Assembly (NCBI RefSeq): GCF_003846175.1
Contig: NZ_ML123044.1
Span: 876,877-940,876 of the forward strand
DNA: 64,000 nucleotides
Source: Streptomyces sp. ADI95-17
GTDB taxonomy: Bacteria > Actinomycetota > Actinomycetes > Streptomycetales > Streptomycetaceae
Reading direction: 5' to 3'
In this document: positions 25,188 through 34,300 of the stretch, piece by piece
How positions within the stretch are numbered: the stretch's first letter is position 1
Layout of the letters: every line of letters starts with the position of its first letter
Notes under the pieces: model-generated
What the model was told of the DNA's origin: nothing
Database searches by the model: none
What the model saw: only the letters and a program-made list of their open reading frames with translations
Program-made: the position numbers and the translations under genes

Positions 25188-26336
25188 ATGAGCTCCCCGT
25201 CCTTCCAAGAGAGCACCGCGCGCACCGTGCGCGGCGTCGTCTTCCGCTCCCCGGGCCAGGAGGTGACCGTCTCCGACATCACCCTGGCCCCGCCCGGCCC
25301 CGGTGAGGTCGAGGTCGCCGTGACGGCGGCCGGGGTCTGCCACTCCGACCTCCATGTCATCCGCGGCGAGTGGGACCACCCCACCCCGGTCGTGATGGGG
25401 CACGAGGGCTCCGGCGTGGTCACCGCGCTCGGCGCGGGCGTCACCGGGCTGGAGATCGGCGACCACGTCGTACTGTCCTGGGTCCCCTCCTGCGGCACCT
25501 GCCGCTTCTGCCTGGCCGGCCGCCCCGCCGCGTGCAGCCTGGTCGCCGAGGTCGTGGCGCCCGGCGGGGTGCTGTACGACGGCACCAGCCGGCTCTCGGT
25601 CGACGGCGAGCCGGCCCACCACTACCTGGGCGTCTCCTCGTTCGCCGAGCGCGTCGTGGTTCCCGCCTCCGGCGCGATCAAGGTCCGCGAGGACGCGCCC
25701 CTCGACGTCATCGCCCTGGTCGGCTGCGCCATCGCCACCGGGGTCGGCGCGGTCCGCAACACGGCCGGTGTCGAGGCCGGGGCCACCGTCGCCGTCATCG
25801 GCTGCGGCGGCGTGGGCCTGTCCTGCGTACAGGGCGCCCGGCTGGCGAAGGCCGGCCGTATCGTCGCCGTGGACGTCGTCCCCGAGAAGCTGGAGCTGGC
25901 CCGCCGGCTCGGCGCGACGGACGCGATCGACGCCCGGGACGGCGATGTCGTGGAGGCGCTGCGCGCCCTGGTCCCGGAGGGCCTGGACTACGTGTTCGAC
26001 GCCATCGGCAAGATCGAGACCACCGAGCAGTCCATCGCGGCCCTCGGCCAGGGCGGCGCCGCCGTCATCGTCGGCCTCCCGCCGACCGGCCGCACCGCGC
26101 GCTTCGACCCGCTGGCACTCGCCGAGGCCGACCAGCGCATCCTCGGCTCCAACTACGGCTCGGTCGACGCCGCCCGGGACATCCCGGCACTCGTGGACCT
26201 CGTGGTGTCGGGCGAGCTCGACGTGGAATCGATGATCTCGGCACGGCGTCCGCTGGACGAGGCGGGCGACGCACTGGCCGACCTCGCCGCCGGCCACGCC
26301 CTGCGTCAGCTGCTGATGATGGAGGACCGGACATGA
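25188..26336 (+). CDS. Zinc-dependent alcohol dehydrogenase (MDR family)
   Basis: A 382-residue class III-type MDR dehydrogenase. Catalytic zinc ligands lie in GVCHSDLH and GHEGSG; the structural zinc lobe is CGTCRFCLAGRPAAC; the NAD-binding motif is AVIGCGGVGLSCVQGA, with an acidic residue after it (VDVVPEK) that favours NAD over NADP. ATG 25188 follows GAGGAG. It overlaps the APC permease gene by four bases, so both are one operon, probably taking up and oxidising an amino-alcohol or related compound under XRE-cupin control. Confidence 0.92.
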   Translation: MSSPSFQESTARTVRGVVFRSPGQEVTVSDITLAPPGPGEVEVAVTAAGVCHSDLHVIRGEWDHPTPVVMGHEGSGVVTALGAGVTGLEIGDHVVLSWVPSCGTCRFCLAGRPAACSLVAEVVAPGGVLYDGTSRLSVDGEPAHHYLGVSSFAERVVVPASGAIKVREDAPLDVIALVGCAIATGVGAVRNTAGVEAGATVAVIGCGGVGLSCVQGARLAKAGRIVAVDVVPEKLELARRLGATDAIDARDGDVVEALRALVPEGLDYVFDAIGKIETTEQSIAALGQGGAAVIVGLPPTGRTARFDPLALAEADQRILGSNYGSVDAARDIPALVDLVVSGELDVESMISARRPLDEAGDALADLAAGHALRQLLMMEDRT

Positions 26337-27763
26337 GCACCGCCGGAAAGCAGTCCACCGCCGAGAAGCCTGCCGACGGCCTGGCCCATCGCTCCGTCTC
26401 CACGTTCGAGGTCGGCGCGCAGAGCGTCGCCAACGTCGCGCCCAGCGCCGTCATCGCGTTCGCCCCCGCCAGCATGGCGGCGTCCGCGGGCAACGGGGCC
26501 TGGTTCTCGTTCTTCCTGGCCATGGCCGCCGTCCTCGCCATCGCGTACTGCATCTGCGTCTTCGCCCGCAGGCGCGCCGGGGTCGGTTCGCTGTACGCCT
26601 TCTCCCGGCTCTCGCTCGGGGCCCCGGGCTCGTTCGTGACCGGCTGGGCGCTGCTCATCGGTGCGGTCTGCATCGGCTCGGGCTCGCTCGCCGGGGCCGG
26701 CTACTACACGGCGCGCGCCCTGGACCAGATCGGCATCGGGCTCTTCACCGGCATCCCCGGCCAGATCCTGCTCGATGTGCTGCTGGCCGCCGTCGCGATC
26801 CGGCTGACCATCGCCAGTGTGCGCACGGCGGCCCGGGTCGCCTCCGTCCTGGAGGTCGTGTCGATCGTCCTCATCGTCGTCGTGCTGGTCCCCGCCTTCT
26901 TCAAGAGCGGGAACATCATCGACACGGAGCAGCTGAGCCTCAGCGGCTCCACCCTCGACGGTGTCGTCTTCGCCGTGGTGCTGGGTGTGCTCGGCTTCGT
27001 CGGCTTCGAGGGCGCCGCGTCGCTGGGCGCCGAGGCCACCGACCCGTACAAGGCGATCCCCCGCTCGGTGATGGGCAGCGCGGTGCTGGCCGGTGTGCTG
27101 TACATGTTCGCCACCTACGCGCAGGTCGCCGGGTTCGGCGGGGCGGACGCCCTGGCGAAGAGCGCCGACCCGATGGACGAACTGGCGGAGCTGTCCGGAC
27201 TCGGCTTCCTCAAGTTCTTCCTGCACGCGGGCTTCGCGGCATCGTTCGTCGCCGTGGTGATGGCCTGCATCACGGTCGCCGCCCGGCTGCTGTTCGGCAT
27301 GGCGAAGGAGGGTGTGATGCCGGCCCGGCTCGGCGTCGCCCACCCCCGCCACCGGACCCCGTCCGCGGCCATCTGGGCCGTCGCCCCGTTCGTCGCCCTG
27401 CCCGCGGTGCTCGTGGTCGGCGCCGGGACCGAACCGCTGAACGCGACGACGTACATCGACACCATCGGCGTCTTCGGCTACATGCTCAGCTACACCCTGG
27501 TGTGTCTGGCCGCGCCGCTGTTCGTACGCCGGATCGGGGCCCGCGGCCTGCTGCTCACCTGGGGCCTGGGGCTGATCGGCGCCGCCGCGATGGTCTACGT
27601 CTTCTACCGCAACCTGTGGCCCGCCCCGGCCTGGCCGCTGAACGTGCTGCCGTACGTGTTCGTCGGCGCGCTGGTCGTCGGCATCGTCGGCTTCGCCGTC
27701 CTGCGGGTCCGCAGACCGGAGGTCGCCGAGCGCGCCGGAACCTTCGCGGACGACCTGGACTGA
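26333..27763 (+). CDS. APC superfamily amino acid/amine permease
   Basis: A 476-residue transporter with about 12 membrane helices. The N-terminal APC signature NVAPSAVIAFAPASMAASAGNGAW and the helix 6-8 region GFVGFEGAASLGAEATDPYKAIPRSVMGS are typical for the family. Its ATG overlaps the dehydrogenase stop codon. The pairing suggests that it imports the substrate of that enzyme or its precursor, for example an amino alcohol or polyamine; the actual solute is unknown. Confidence 0.9.
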   Translation: MSTAGKQSTAEKPADGLAHRSVSTFEVGAQSVANVAPSAVIAFAPASMAASAGNGAWFSFFLAMAAVLAIAYCICVFARRRAGVGSLYAFSRLSLGAPGSFVTGWALLIGAVCIGSGSLAGAGYYTARALDQIGIGLFTGIPGQILLDVLLAAVAIRLTIASVRTAARVASVLEVVSIVLIVVVLVPAFFKSGNIIDTEQLSLSGSTLDGVVFAVVLGVLGFVGFEGAASLGAEATDPYKAIPRSVMGSAVLAGVLYMFATYAQVAGFGGADALAKSADPMDELAELSGLGFLKFFLHAGFAASFVAVVMACITVAARLLFGMAKEGVMPARLGVAHPRHRTPSAAIWAVAPFVALPAVLVVGAGTEPLNATTYIDTIGVFGYMLSYTLVCLAAPLFVRRIGARGLLLTWGLGLIGAAAMVYVFYRNLWPAPAWPLNVLPYVFVGALVVGIVGFAVLRVRRPEVAERAGTFADDLD

Positions 27764-27783
27764 CCCGGCCGCACCCCGCTCCC

Positions 27784-27824
27784 GATGCCCTGCCCCTCCG
27801 CACCTCGCGGCGGGGCGGGGCATC
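27784..27824 (+). terminator. Terminator after the permease gene
   Basis: GATGCCCTGCCCC (27784-27796) pairs with GGGGCGGGGCATC (27812-27824) with one mismatch, 20 bases past the permease stop. Confidence 0.65.
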
Positions 27825-27954
27825 GCCCGTTGGGCCCGGGTTTGGGGCCAAGGGCCCAGGTCACCCGGCTCGCGCATCCGTACGCTCACGTCCACACCCG
27901 AAATGCGGAACTGCGGGCACAGGCATGGCAAGTGGGCGTCGGAGAGGAAGAACC

Positions 27955-29952
27955 GTGACTGGTGGCGGGGGCTGGGGAAGCGGAGGCGTGGGCCACATAC
28001 CGCCGGGGAACGGGGGCAGATCCGACGCGAGCGGCGGCGCGTTCTTCGCCCTGACCCGCAGCTGGGCCGCCGGCGCCCTGGTCTACATCGCCTCCGGGTA
28101 TCTGGTCTCGCGCGGACTCGTCGAGCTGCTGGCCACCGACGAGCGGCTCATGAGCTTCGGCTGGCGGCTGGCCCTGCTGCACGTCCCCAACGTCATCACG
28201 ACCGTCCTCACGGTCCTGGCCGCCGCCCGCGTACTGCCCGACGAGTACCGCGAATCCCGTCTGCTGACGCTGCTCGCCTCCCTCGGTGTCCCGGTCGCCG
28301 CGCTGGTGTACGGACTGGCCGTGTCCTGGCATCTCGTGGGCTTCGAGGGCACGTTGATGCCGATCGTCTCGCTGGTGACCGGTGCGACCGCGGGACTCGC
28401 CGTCGACCGGCTGCTGGACGACCGCGCGGACGAGCCGGAGCCCGCTCCGTACCGGCCGTACTCCTGGCGCGACGGCGGTGCCACCGCCATGGAGTACCTC
28501 GGGGTGGTCGTCCTCGTCGTGACGCTGATCGGCGCGATGTCGATGGCGGGTGTCGGCGGGCAGATCGGCGAGCGCATCCGCTGCGCGATCAGCGCCATGG
28601 GCGGCGGCGGTGGCGGCTGCTCCACCGGCGGCGGGGAAACCACCGCGCAGCCGAAGACGGACGCCGACTACGAGCCCAAGATGTGCCAGGTCTCCAGCAT
28701 CTCCGACACCGTCGGCGACAAGGTCAAGATCGGCTGGTTCGAGTGGGGCAACGAGTACGGCTTCCAGCAGAAGGTCAGCCAGGCCAAGACCGATGTGAAC
28801 GCGGACGGCAAGGTCGACGAGAACGACAAGCTGGTCTACATGACGTTCACCGACGCCGCCTCGGCCGGCGCCACCGCCAGCACCCCCGGGGTGAAGCTCG
28901 GCAAGCTGGGCAAGGCCGATGTGGACGTCGGCGGCGGCATCAAGATCACCAACGGTGACACCTGGGTCTTCAAGAGCGAGGAAGAGGCCCAGAAGATGCG
29001 GGACGACATCGAAGAAATGAAGATGTGGGAGACCTCCACGAAGTACAGCGGCGGCTACGGCGGCGGCTGGTACTCCGGGATGAAGTGGGCCGACAAGAAG
29101 AAGGACGTCGAGAGCAAGATCGGCGACAAGAAGATCTCGTACTCGACCATCGGTCTCAACGCGTACGCGGACGGCGGCCTCTCCATCAGCGCGGGCGACG
29201 AGACCAAGCTCGGCGCGAAGCTCGGCGGCAAGGCGAAGTTCTCCCCCGAGGTGACCATCACCAAGGACGACGTCAACGGCAACGAGTCGTACACGTACAC
29301 CGCCAAGCTGGAGCTGGAGGGCAAGGTCAGCGGTTCGGCCGGTCCGCTGGGCGGCGCGGCCTCCGCGAAGGACAACCGGACCGGGGCGGTCACCGTCACC
29401 CGCGACCAGAAGACCGGCAAGATCGTCCGGATCGACATGACCCAGACCATCGAGAACGGCTCGACGTCGAACAAGGGCGACATCAGCGGTGACAACGGCG
29501 AGAAGGGCAAGGACAAGCGGGGCGGCAAGGTCAGCGGCTCCGACTCCTCCGGCGAGACCGGCATCGAGGTCCTGACCAACTCGATCGTCTTCGGCAAAGA
29601 CACCGACAAGGCCACCGAGGACAAGCGCGCCGTCGCCGAGCAGTGGCTGGACGGCTCCGGCAACAACACCGCCCCGTTCGAGTACATGTTCGGCGACCAC
29701 TCGCTGCAGGAGAAGCCCACCGGGACCGACCCCTTCGACCAGCTGATGTACGAGGACGGCCTGTCGAGCAAGATGAACTACAACGGTCAGACGGACGCCC
29801 AGGAGTTCGGCTTCGAGGTCTCGCTCGGGATGAGTCTGGGATTCTCCCTCTCCGACGAGCACAAGAAGGAGACACTGACGGACGCGCAGTTCCTCGGGGC
29901 TCCGCGGGACGACAAGCGCTCGTACCTGCCGTACAGCTACTGCGCGAAGTAG
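27955..29952 (+). CDS. Large membrane protein with internal Flp-type prepilin motif, payload unknown
   Basis: A 665-residue protein. Residues 30-155 form four membrane helices. A polar loop then leads to RDGG-ATAMEYLGVVVLVV, a full class III prepilin site: Gly175, Glu180 at +5, Tyr at +6, followed by a 20-residue pilin helix. A Gly-rich, Cys-containing turn and about 430 hydrophilic residues follow, rich in Lys, Asp and Gly, beta-repeat-like, with no domain I recognise. The GTG at 27955 has GAGGAAG before it. The architecture matches the toxin at 31922-34300. Whether it is an effector, a minor pilin or an adhesin is open. A lipoprotein gene follows 45 bases later. Confidence 0.8.
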   Translation: MTGGGGWGSGGVGHIPPGNGGRSDASGGAFFALTRSWAAGALVYIASGYLVSRGLVELLATDERLMSFGWRLALLHVPNVITTVLTVLAAARVLPDEYRESRLLTLLASLGVPVAALVYGLAVSWHLVGFEGTLMPIVSLVTGATAGLAVDRLLDDRADEPEPAPYRPYSWRDGGATAMEYLGVVVLVVTLIGAMSMAGVGGQIGERIRCAISAMGGGGGGCSTGGGETTAQPKTDADYEPKMCQVSSISDTVGDKVKIGWFEWGNEYGFQQKVSQAKTDVNADGKVDENDKLVYMTFTDAASAGATASTPGVKLGKLGKADVDVGGGIKITNGDTWVFKSEEEAQKMRDDIEEMKMWETSTKYSGGYGGGWYSGMKWADKKKDVESKIGDKKISYSTIGLNAYADGGLSISAGDETKLGAKLGGKAKFSPEVTITKDDVNGNESYTYTAKLELEGKVSGSAGPLGGAASAKDNRTGAVTVTRDQKTGKIVRIDMTQTIENGSTSNKGDISGDNGEKGKDKRGGKVSGSDSSGETGIEVLTNSIVFGKDTDKATEDKRAVAEQWLDGSGNNTAPFEYMFGDHSLQEKPTGTDPFDQLMYEDGLSSKMNYNGQTDAQEFGFEVSLGMSLGFSLSDEHKKETLTDAQFLGAPRDDKRSYLPYSYCAK

Positions 29953-29997
29953 CCGTACGGAAAGCACCGACCGAGCACGACGAAGAGGCGATAGGCG

Positions 29998-30576
29998 ATG
30001 ACGAAGAAGACGTACCGGACGATCGGCGCGACCGCTGCCGCCGCCCTCGGCCTCGCCCTGCTCACCGGATGCGGCGGAGAGAGCGCCGCGCTCCCGCAGG
30101 GCTGGGAGAAGCTCGACACCAAGAGCCTGTCGGTCGGCTACCCCGGGGAGAAGGGCTACAAGGAGCAGCCCGCGGCCGGCCGGGCGAAGGCCAACGCGGC
30201 CGTCGCGCTCAAGGAGGAGGGCGGGCTGCGCACCGGCATGGTCTCGGTGCAGCTCGACTTCGCCACGGGTGTGGACGATGCCGACGAGGCGGCGTCCGCG
30301 GCGGGCGCCGGCATCGGTCTCGGGGCGACCCGCAAGGGGACCGAGGAGGTGCGGCTCGCGGGTGCGGAGAGCGCCCGTGAGGCGCGCCGGATCGACTACG
30401 AGTTCACGTCGAGCGGCGAGGACCGGACGCCGGCGCAGGGCACCCGGATGACGGGGGTCGTGGTGGCGGGCGTCGATTCGAAGGATGTGCCGTTCGCGGT
30501 CCGGATCAACGCGGTGAAGGGCTCGCTGAGCTCGAAGGACCTGGACGCGTTCGTCGAAACGATCACGGTCAAGTAG
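29998..30576 (+). CDS. Putative lipoprotein
   Basis: A 192-residue protein with a lipoprotein signal: TIGATAAAALGLALLTGC, lipobox LTGC. The mature part contains the pattern WEKLDTKSLSVGYPGEKGY and a C-terminal DAFVETITVK strand that resembles small secreted proteins of the LpqN/PsbP-like type, but I would not assign a family. It directly follows the pilin-motif protein and may act with it outside the membrane. A GAGG site precedes the ATG. Confidence 0.78.
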   Translation: MTKKTYRTIGATAAAALGLALLTGCGGESAALPQGWEKLDTKSLSVGYPGEKGYKEQPAAGRAKANAAVALKEEGGLRTGMVSVQLDFATGVDDADEAASAAGAGIGLGATRKGTEEVRLAGAESAREARRIDYEFTSSGEDRTPAQGTRMTGVVVAGVDSKDVPFAVRINAVKGSLSSKDLDAFVETITVK

Positions 30577-30596
30577 CGGACCGGGAGCGCTCGTTC

Positions 30597-31046
30597 ATGC
30601 AGATCCTGCCCGGCGGCACGGCCACGTTCCTACTGCTGCTCGGCCTGCTCCTCGGCGCGTTCGCGGTCCGCTCCGCGCTCCGGCTGAACCGGGTGCTGCG
30701 GCTGGTGCGGCACGGCGAACACGCCGAGGGGTGGTGCTCGGACCGCCGGACGGTCGACCGGGGGCCGGGCTCGGAGCGCGGTTACGCCACCGAGTACGTC
30801 TTCGCGTTCCGCACCCGCGACGGCCGTGACATCGAGTTCACCGACCATGCCCCGGGCCCGTTCGGCTTCGAGGTCGGAGCGCCGGTCCGGGTCAGCTACG
30901 ACCCGGCCGCCCCGGAGAGGAACGCGACGGTGGCCGGGCCGGGGGCGTGGGGTCCGGTGCTGATACCCGCGGTGTTCGCGCTCGGGCTCGGGGTGTTCGC
31001 GGCGGGGCTGCTGCTGGGGTTCGTGGCGATGCGGGGCCTGCTCTGA
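30597..31046 (+). CDS. DUF3592 membrane protein
   Basis: A 149-residue protein with a hydrophobic helix at each end (about 8-26 and 120-142) and between them the DUF3592 beta-rich domain (AEGWCSDRRTV, YVFAFRTRDGRDIEFTD, VRVSYDPAAPERNAT). Such proteins are of unknown function and common around toxin and secretion genes in Streptomyces. It follows the lipoprotein gene by 20 bases and is likely co-transcribed with it. Confidence 0.8.
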   Translation: MQILPGGTATFLLLLGLLLGAFAVRSALRLNRVLRLVRHGEHAEGWCSDRRTVDRGPGSERGYATEYVFAFRTRDGRDIEFTDHAPGPFGFEVGAPVRVSYDPAAPERNATVAGPGAWGPVLIPAVFALGLGVFAAGLLLGFVAMRGLL

Positions 31047-31051
31047 AGGAC

Positions 31052-31139
31052 GTACCCCGCTCGCGGGTGCACGGTACCGCGCTCGCGGCTGCGCAGTACT
31101 CCGCGCGCAGGTGCGCGGTACCTCTCTCGCGGGTGCGCG
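31052..31139. repeat. Four tandem 22-bp repeats
   Basis: Units start at 31052, 31074, 31096 and 31118, each beginning GTAC and ending close to GTGCGCG. They fill the gap between the convergent DUF3592 and immunity genes. Units differ at three to six positions, so the array is old or diverged. Confidence 0.75.
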
Positions 31140-31142
31140 GGG

Positions 31143-31871
31143 TCAGAACGTGGCGCGGTCGAACGGCACCGGGAGCGGCGTCAGCGAACCGGTAGCCCGC
31201 AGTCGTGTGTTCGCCTCGATGACCGTCTCGATGTCCGGGAGCTCCGTACCGCCACGGGTGAGGTCGATGACCAGTCCGCCGTGTGCGGTGCGGACGTATG
31301 TTCCGGGCAGGTCCTCGGGGGCGAGGGCGGCGCGGCCGGCGGAGAGATGGACCGCGCGGCCGCAGCGGGGGTCGCTGTTCTCCAGGTCGAACCGCTCGGC
31401 CACCGCCTCGTACACGGGCTTGTCGTACACCTGGCCGGCATCGATCTCCCAGTGCTCCGCGAGGACGCGCAGGATCTCCGGGGCGCGCCGGATCACTTCG
31501 GCGGTTTCGTCGACTTCGCGCGACCGGAAGACGAGGGAGACGGAATGCGGCGCGTAGCGCGAGGTGCCGCCCGCGTGCGTCGCCAGGGACACATACGCAG
31601 CTCCCGGATTCCGCACCCACAACGACGATGTGTAGCCCACCACGTCGAGGTCGGGGCCCGTGTTCTTCCGCTCGATGTACTCCGCCAGTGCGGGGACCGA
31701 GGGCGCCAGCACCGGGTCGGACGGGAGGTCGTCACCGGCCTCGTGCCATACGTCGAAGGTCGTGCCGTCGATGTCCCTGAGCGCGGTGAGCGTGCCGGAC
31801 CAGCGTTCGGCGATGCTCCGCACGGTTTCCTCGCGCGGGCCCCAGAGACCATTGACGACGACGTACAGCAC
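31143..31871 (-). CDS. Imm52-like immunity protein
   Basis: A 242-residue soluble protein that I assign to the Imm52-like immunity families, which are found next to Tox-REase-5 toxins. An N-terminal alpha+beta segment begins LYVVVNGLWGPREETV with WSGTLTALRDIDG, and a C-terminal part has RTAHGGLVIDLTRGG. It starts 50 bases after the toxin stop on the same strand, the normal order for a toxin and its antidote. It would bind and block the nuclease domain in the cytoplasm. The GTG at 31871 follows GAGGAGAG. Function rests on context plus a partial family match. Confidence 0.7.
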   Translation of the reverse strand: MLYVVVNGLWGPREETVRSIAERWSGTLTALRDIDGTTFDVWHEAGDDLPSDPVLAPSVPALAEYIERKNTGPDLDVVGYTSSLWVRNPGAAYVSLATHAGGTSRYAPHSVSLVFRSREVDETAEVIRRAPEILRVLAEHWEIDAGQVYDKPVYEAVAERFDLENSDPRCGRAVHLSAGRAALAPEDLPGTYVRTAHGGLVIDLTRGGTELPDIETVIEANTRLRATGSLTPLPVPFDRATF

Positions 31872-31921
31872 GACACTCTCTCCTCGGGTTTCGGTCCTGC
31901 GCTCCGCTGTCCGGCCGGTGC

Positions 31922-34300
31922 TCAGCCGACCAGATCATCAGGGGTGTTGATGACCTTAACGTCGATGCCCTGTTCTCTGAACATCTCACGCGCCGCCTCG
32001 GCGACGTCCGGGTCGGAGAGGTGCCACTCGACCGGTTTGCCACGAGCCGCGTCGACCTGCCGTCTCGCCTGGGCGGCCCACCGGTCGGCGATCTTCGTGG
32101 TGAGCTTTCCGGTGTCGGCGTTGTAGAAATCCGGGCTCTTGTACCCGTACTTCGCCTCCAGGTACGTGCCCCGCGTGGAGTCCCAGCCGTCGAAGTCGAC
32201 CGGCTTGCCCGTGAGCTTGTCGAGCGGTACCTCGTACTCCTTGCCGCGGCCCACCTTGGAGATCTGCTCCTGGTAACGGGCGCCCATCTCGGTCGCGTAG
32301 CTGAAGACGCCCGGCTTGATCTCCGCCCAGTTCCCGTCGCCGGCGTCCTTGGCCCCGGTCGGCGGGTCCTTCAGGTCCTTGTACCAGGCCGGCTTCGGCT
32401 GCTTCTGGGCACGCTCCAGCCCTTGCCGCCGCTTCGCCGCGGCGGCGGCCTTCTTCGCCGCGTCGGCTTGCTTCTGGGCCTCGTCGGCGGCGGCCTTCTT
32501 CTCCGGGTCGACCTCGTCGCACTTCCCGGCGAGGAATCCGAGGGGCACGGAGGTGCGCGCCCCGGCCAGGACGCCGGTGCCGGAGCCGGGCAGTCCGACG
32601 CCCGCGCCGCTGCCGTACGGGACGCGCAGCCGACCGCCCATCCCGACGGTGCAGCCCTTGAGGCCGGCCTGCTCGGCGGCGTCGTCGGCGTGCTGCTGGG
32701 CTTCCTTCGCGGCCTTCTCCGCGGCCGTGATGTCGCCGGCCTTGGCGGCCTTCTTCGCCTTGTTCGCGGCCTCCCCGGCCTTCTCGGCGACCTCGCCGAG
32801 CTTGCCGAGTTTCCCGAACTTGCCCAGCTTTCCGAACTTGCCGACGAGCTTGGCCTCGCCGTAGCCCGGGATGAACAGCGAGCCGATGTTCCAGAGACCG
32901 GTGCCGATCGCCTGGCCCTCGTTGCCCTCCTTCCACATGTCCCGGACCTCGTCGCCGATGAACATGTCGTCGAGGACCTTGACGCCGGTGCCGCCGGACG
33001 CCTTGGTCCAGTCCCAGACCGCGCCGAGGTAGTCGCCGTCGGACCACTTGTCCCCGGCGCCCTTGGAGTCCTGGCTCCACTTGTCACCGAGGCTCTTGCC
33101 GTAGTCCATCAGGCCGTCCCAGGCCTTGATGGGGTGGAAGACCGTGTCGATCGTGCCGGTGACGTCGCCCCAGAGCCCGTCGCCGACCAGGCCCTTGAAG
33201 AAGCCGCCGGTCTGGTGCGCGGCGCAGGAGAAGAACGCGCCGACGCCCGAGGTGCAGCTCTCGTCGGACTTCTCCTCGTCGCCGCCGGTGCCGTCGTCCT
33301 GGTCGTCACCGCCGTCCGGCTCGCCGGAGGTGTCCACGTCGTCGCCACCGTCGTCGACCTGGACGACGTCGTCTCCGCCGGAGCCTCCGGAGCCGTTGCC
33401 CGCCGAGCCGTTGCCCGCGCTGCCTGCCGAGCCGGTTCCGCCGGCCGTGTCGGTCCCTCCGGAGCCGGAACCGGACCCCGCCGGGCCCGAGCCCCCGGAG
33501 TCAGTGCCGCCCGTGGCCACCGATCCGCCCGTGTCCGTACCACCGGTGTGCGTACCGCCCGCGTCCGCACCACCGGCGTCCTTGCCGCCGGACGTGGTCG
33601 ACCCGCCGGAGTCCTTGCCGGGCCCGGCCTCCACATTGCTGCCGGGCGCGGGGCAGGCGCTCCCGGTGAGCCGGCAGATCGCGTCCTGGAGCCCGCCGGT
33701 CAGCTGGGCGCCGATCCCCGTGACGACGAGTCCGCCGATGAGGGCCACGACCACCAGGACCATGCCCAGGTATTCCATCGCGGTCTGACCCGCGTCGTCC
33801 CGGCGCCACTTGATCATGCGCGCGATGCTGAACCGCCGGTGCGGCAGGCGCTGTCCGAGCGGCAGGTCGAACCATTCGCGGGAGCTCGCCCGGAACAGCA
33901 GCACGACGACGGCGACCGGCATCACCAGCTGGGTGACACCGCGCCCGCCGCCGTCCTGGCCGAGGGTCGCCAGCGCGCCGAGCGTGAGCCAGACATGTAC
34001 GGCCAGCAGTCCGCGCCAGACCCAGACGCCACCGGTGCGCACATACAGCGAGAGCACGAACCCGATCACGCTCGGCAGCGCCGCGTACAGCAGCAGCCCG
34101 AACAACTGGCCGTCGACCTCGTCGACCGCCGAGGCCACCGTCATCACTCCGACGCCGCCCACGACCGCGGCGGCGAAGAGGAGCCGTACGAGGATCAGCA
34201 CCGCCTGCAGTGGGCGCGGCAGGGACCGTCTGCCCTGTGCACCCACGGCGACGCCCCCGCCCGCGCCACCCGAAACCGCAAATCCGCCTATGCCAGACAC
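31922..34300 (-). CDS. Pilin-motif polymorphic toxin with C-terminal Tox-REase-5-like nuclease
   Basis: A 792-residue protein. Residues 30-140 form four membrane helices. A basic loop then leads to RRDDAG-QTAMEYLGMVLVVV, a perfect class III prepilin site (Gly171, Glu176 at +5, Tyr at +6) with the pilin helix. A Gly/Ser/Thr/Asp linker (about 222-330) and Ala/Lys coiled coils containing KFGKLG repeats (about 455-660) follow. The C-terminal domain has the restriction-endonuclease-fold pattern FDGWD plus TYLEAKYGY (Glu715, Lys717), as in Tox-REase-5. The GTG at 34300 has GGGGGA before it. The Imm52-like gene follows. I infer a DNA- or RNA-cutting effector. Confidence 0.82.
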   Translation of the reverse strand: MSGIGGFAVSGGAGGGVAVGAQGRRSLPRPLQAVLILVRLLFAAAVVGGVGVMTVASAVDEVDGQLFGLLLYAALPSVIGFVLSLYVRTGGVWVWRGLLAVHVWLTLGALATLGQDGGGRGVTQLVMPVAVVVLLFRASSREWFDLPLGQRLPHRRFSIARMIKWRRDDAGQTAMEYLGMVLVVVALIGGLVVTGIGAQLTGGLQDAICRLTGSACPAPGSNVEAGPGKDSGGSTTSGGKDAGGADAGGTHTGGTDTGGSVATGGTDSGGSGPAGSGSGSGGTDTAGGTGSAGSAGNGSAGNGSGGSGGDDVVQVDDGGDDVDTSGEPDGGDDQDDGTGGDEEKSDESCTSGVGAFFSCAAHQTGGFFKGLVGDGLWGDVTGTIDTVFHPIKAWDGLMDYGKSLGDKWSQDSKGAGDKWSDGDYLGAVWDWTKASGGTGVKVLDDMFIGDEVRDMWKEGNEGQAIGTGLWNIGSLFIPGYGEAKLVGKFGKLGKFGKLGKLGEVAEKAGEAANKAKKAAKAGDITAAEKAAKEAQQHADDAAEQAGLKGCTVGMGGRLRVPYGSGAGVGLPGSGTGVLAGARTSVPLGFLAGKCDEVDPEKKAAADEAQKQADAAKKAAAAAKRRQGLERAQKQPKPAWYKDLKDPPTGAKDAGDGNWAEIKPGVFSYATEMGARYQEQISKVGRGKEYEVPLDKLTGKPVDFDGWDSTRGTYLEAKYGYKSPDFYNADTGKLTTKIADRWAAQARRQVDAARGKPVEWHLSDPDVAEAAREMFREQGIDVKVINTPDDLVG

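Noticed and set aside
31052..31139. CRISPR array
   Set aside because: Units are directly adjacent 22-mers with no spacers, and no cas genes are present.
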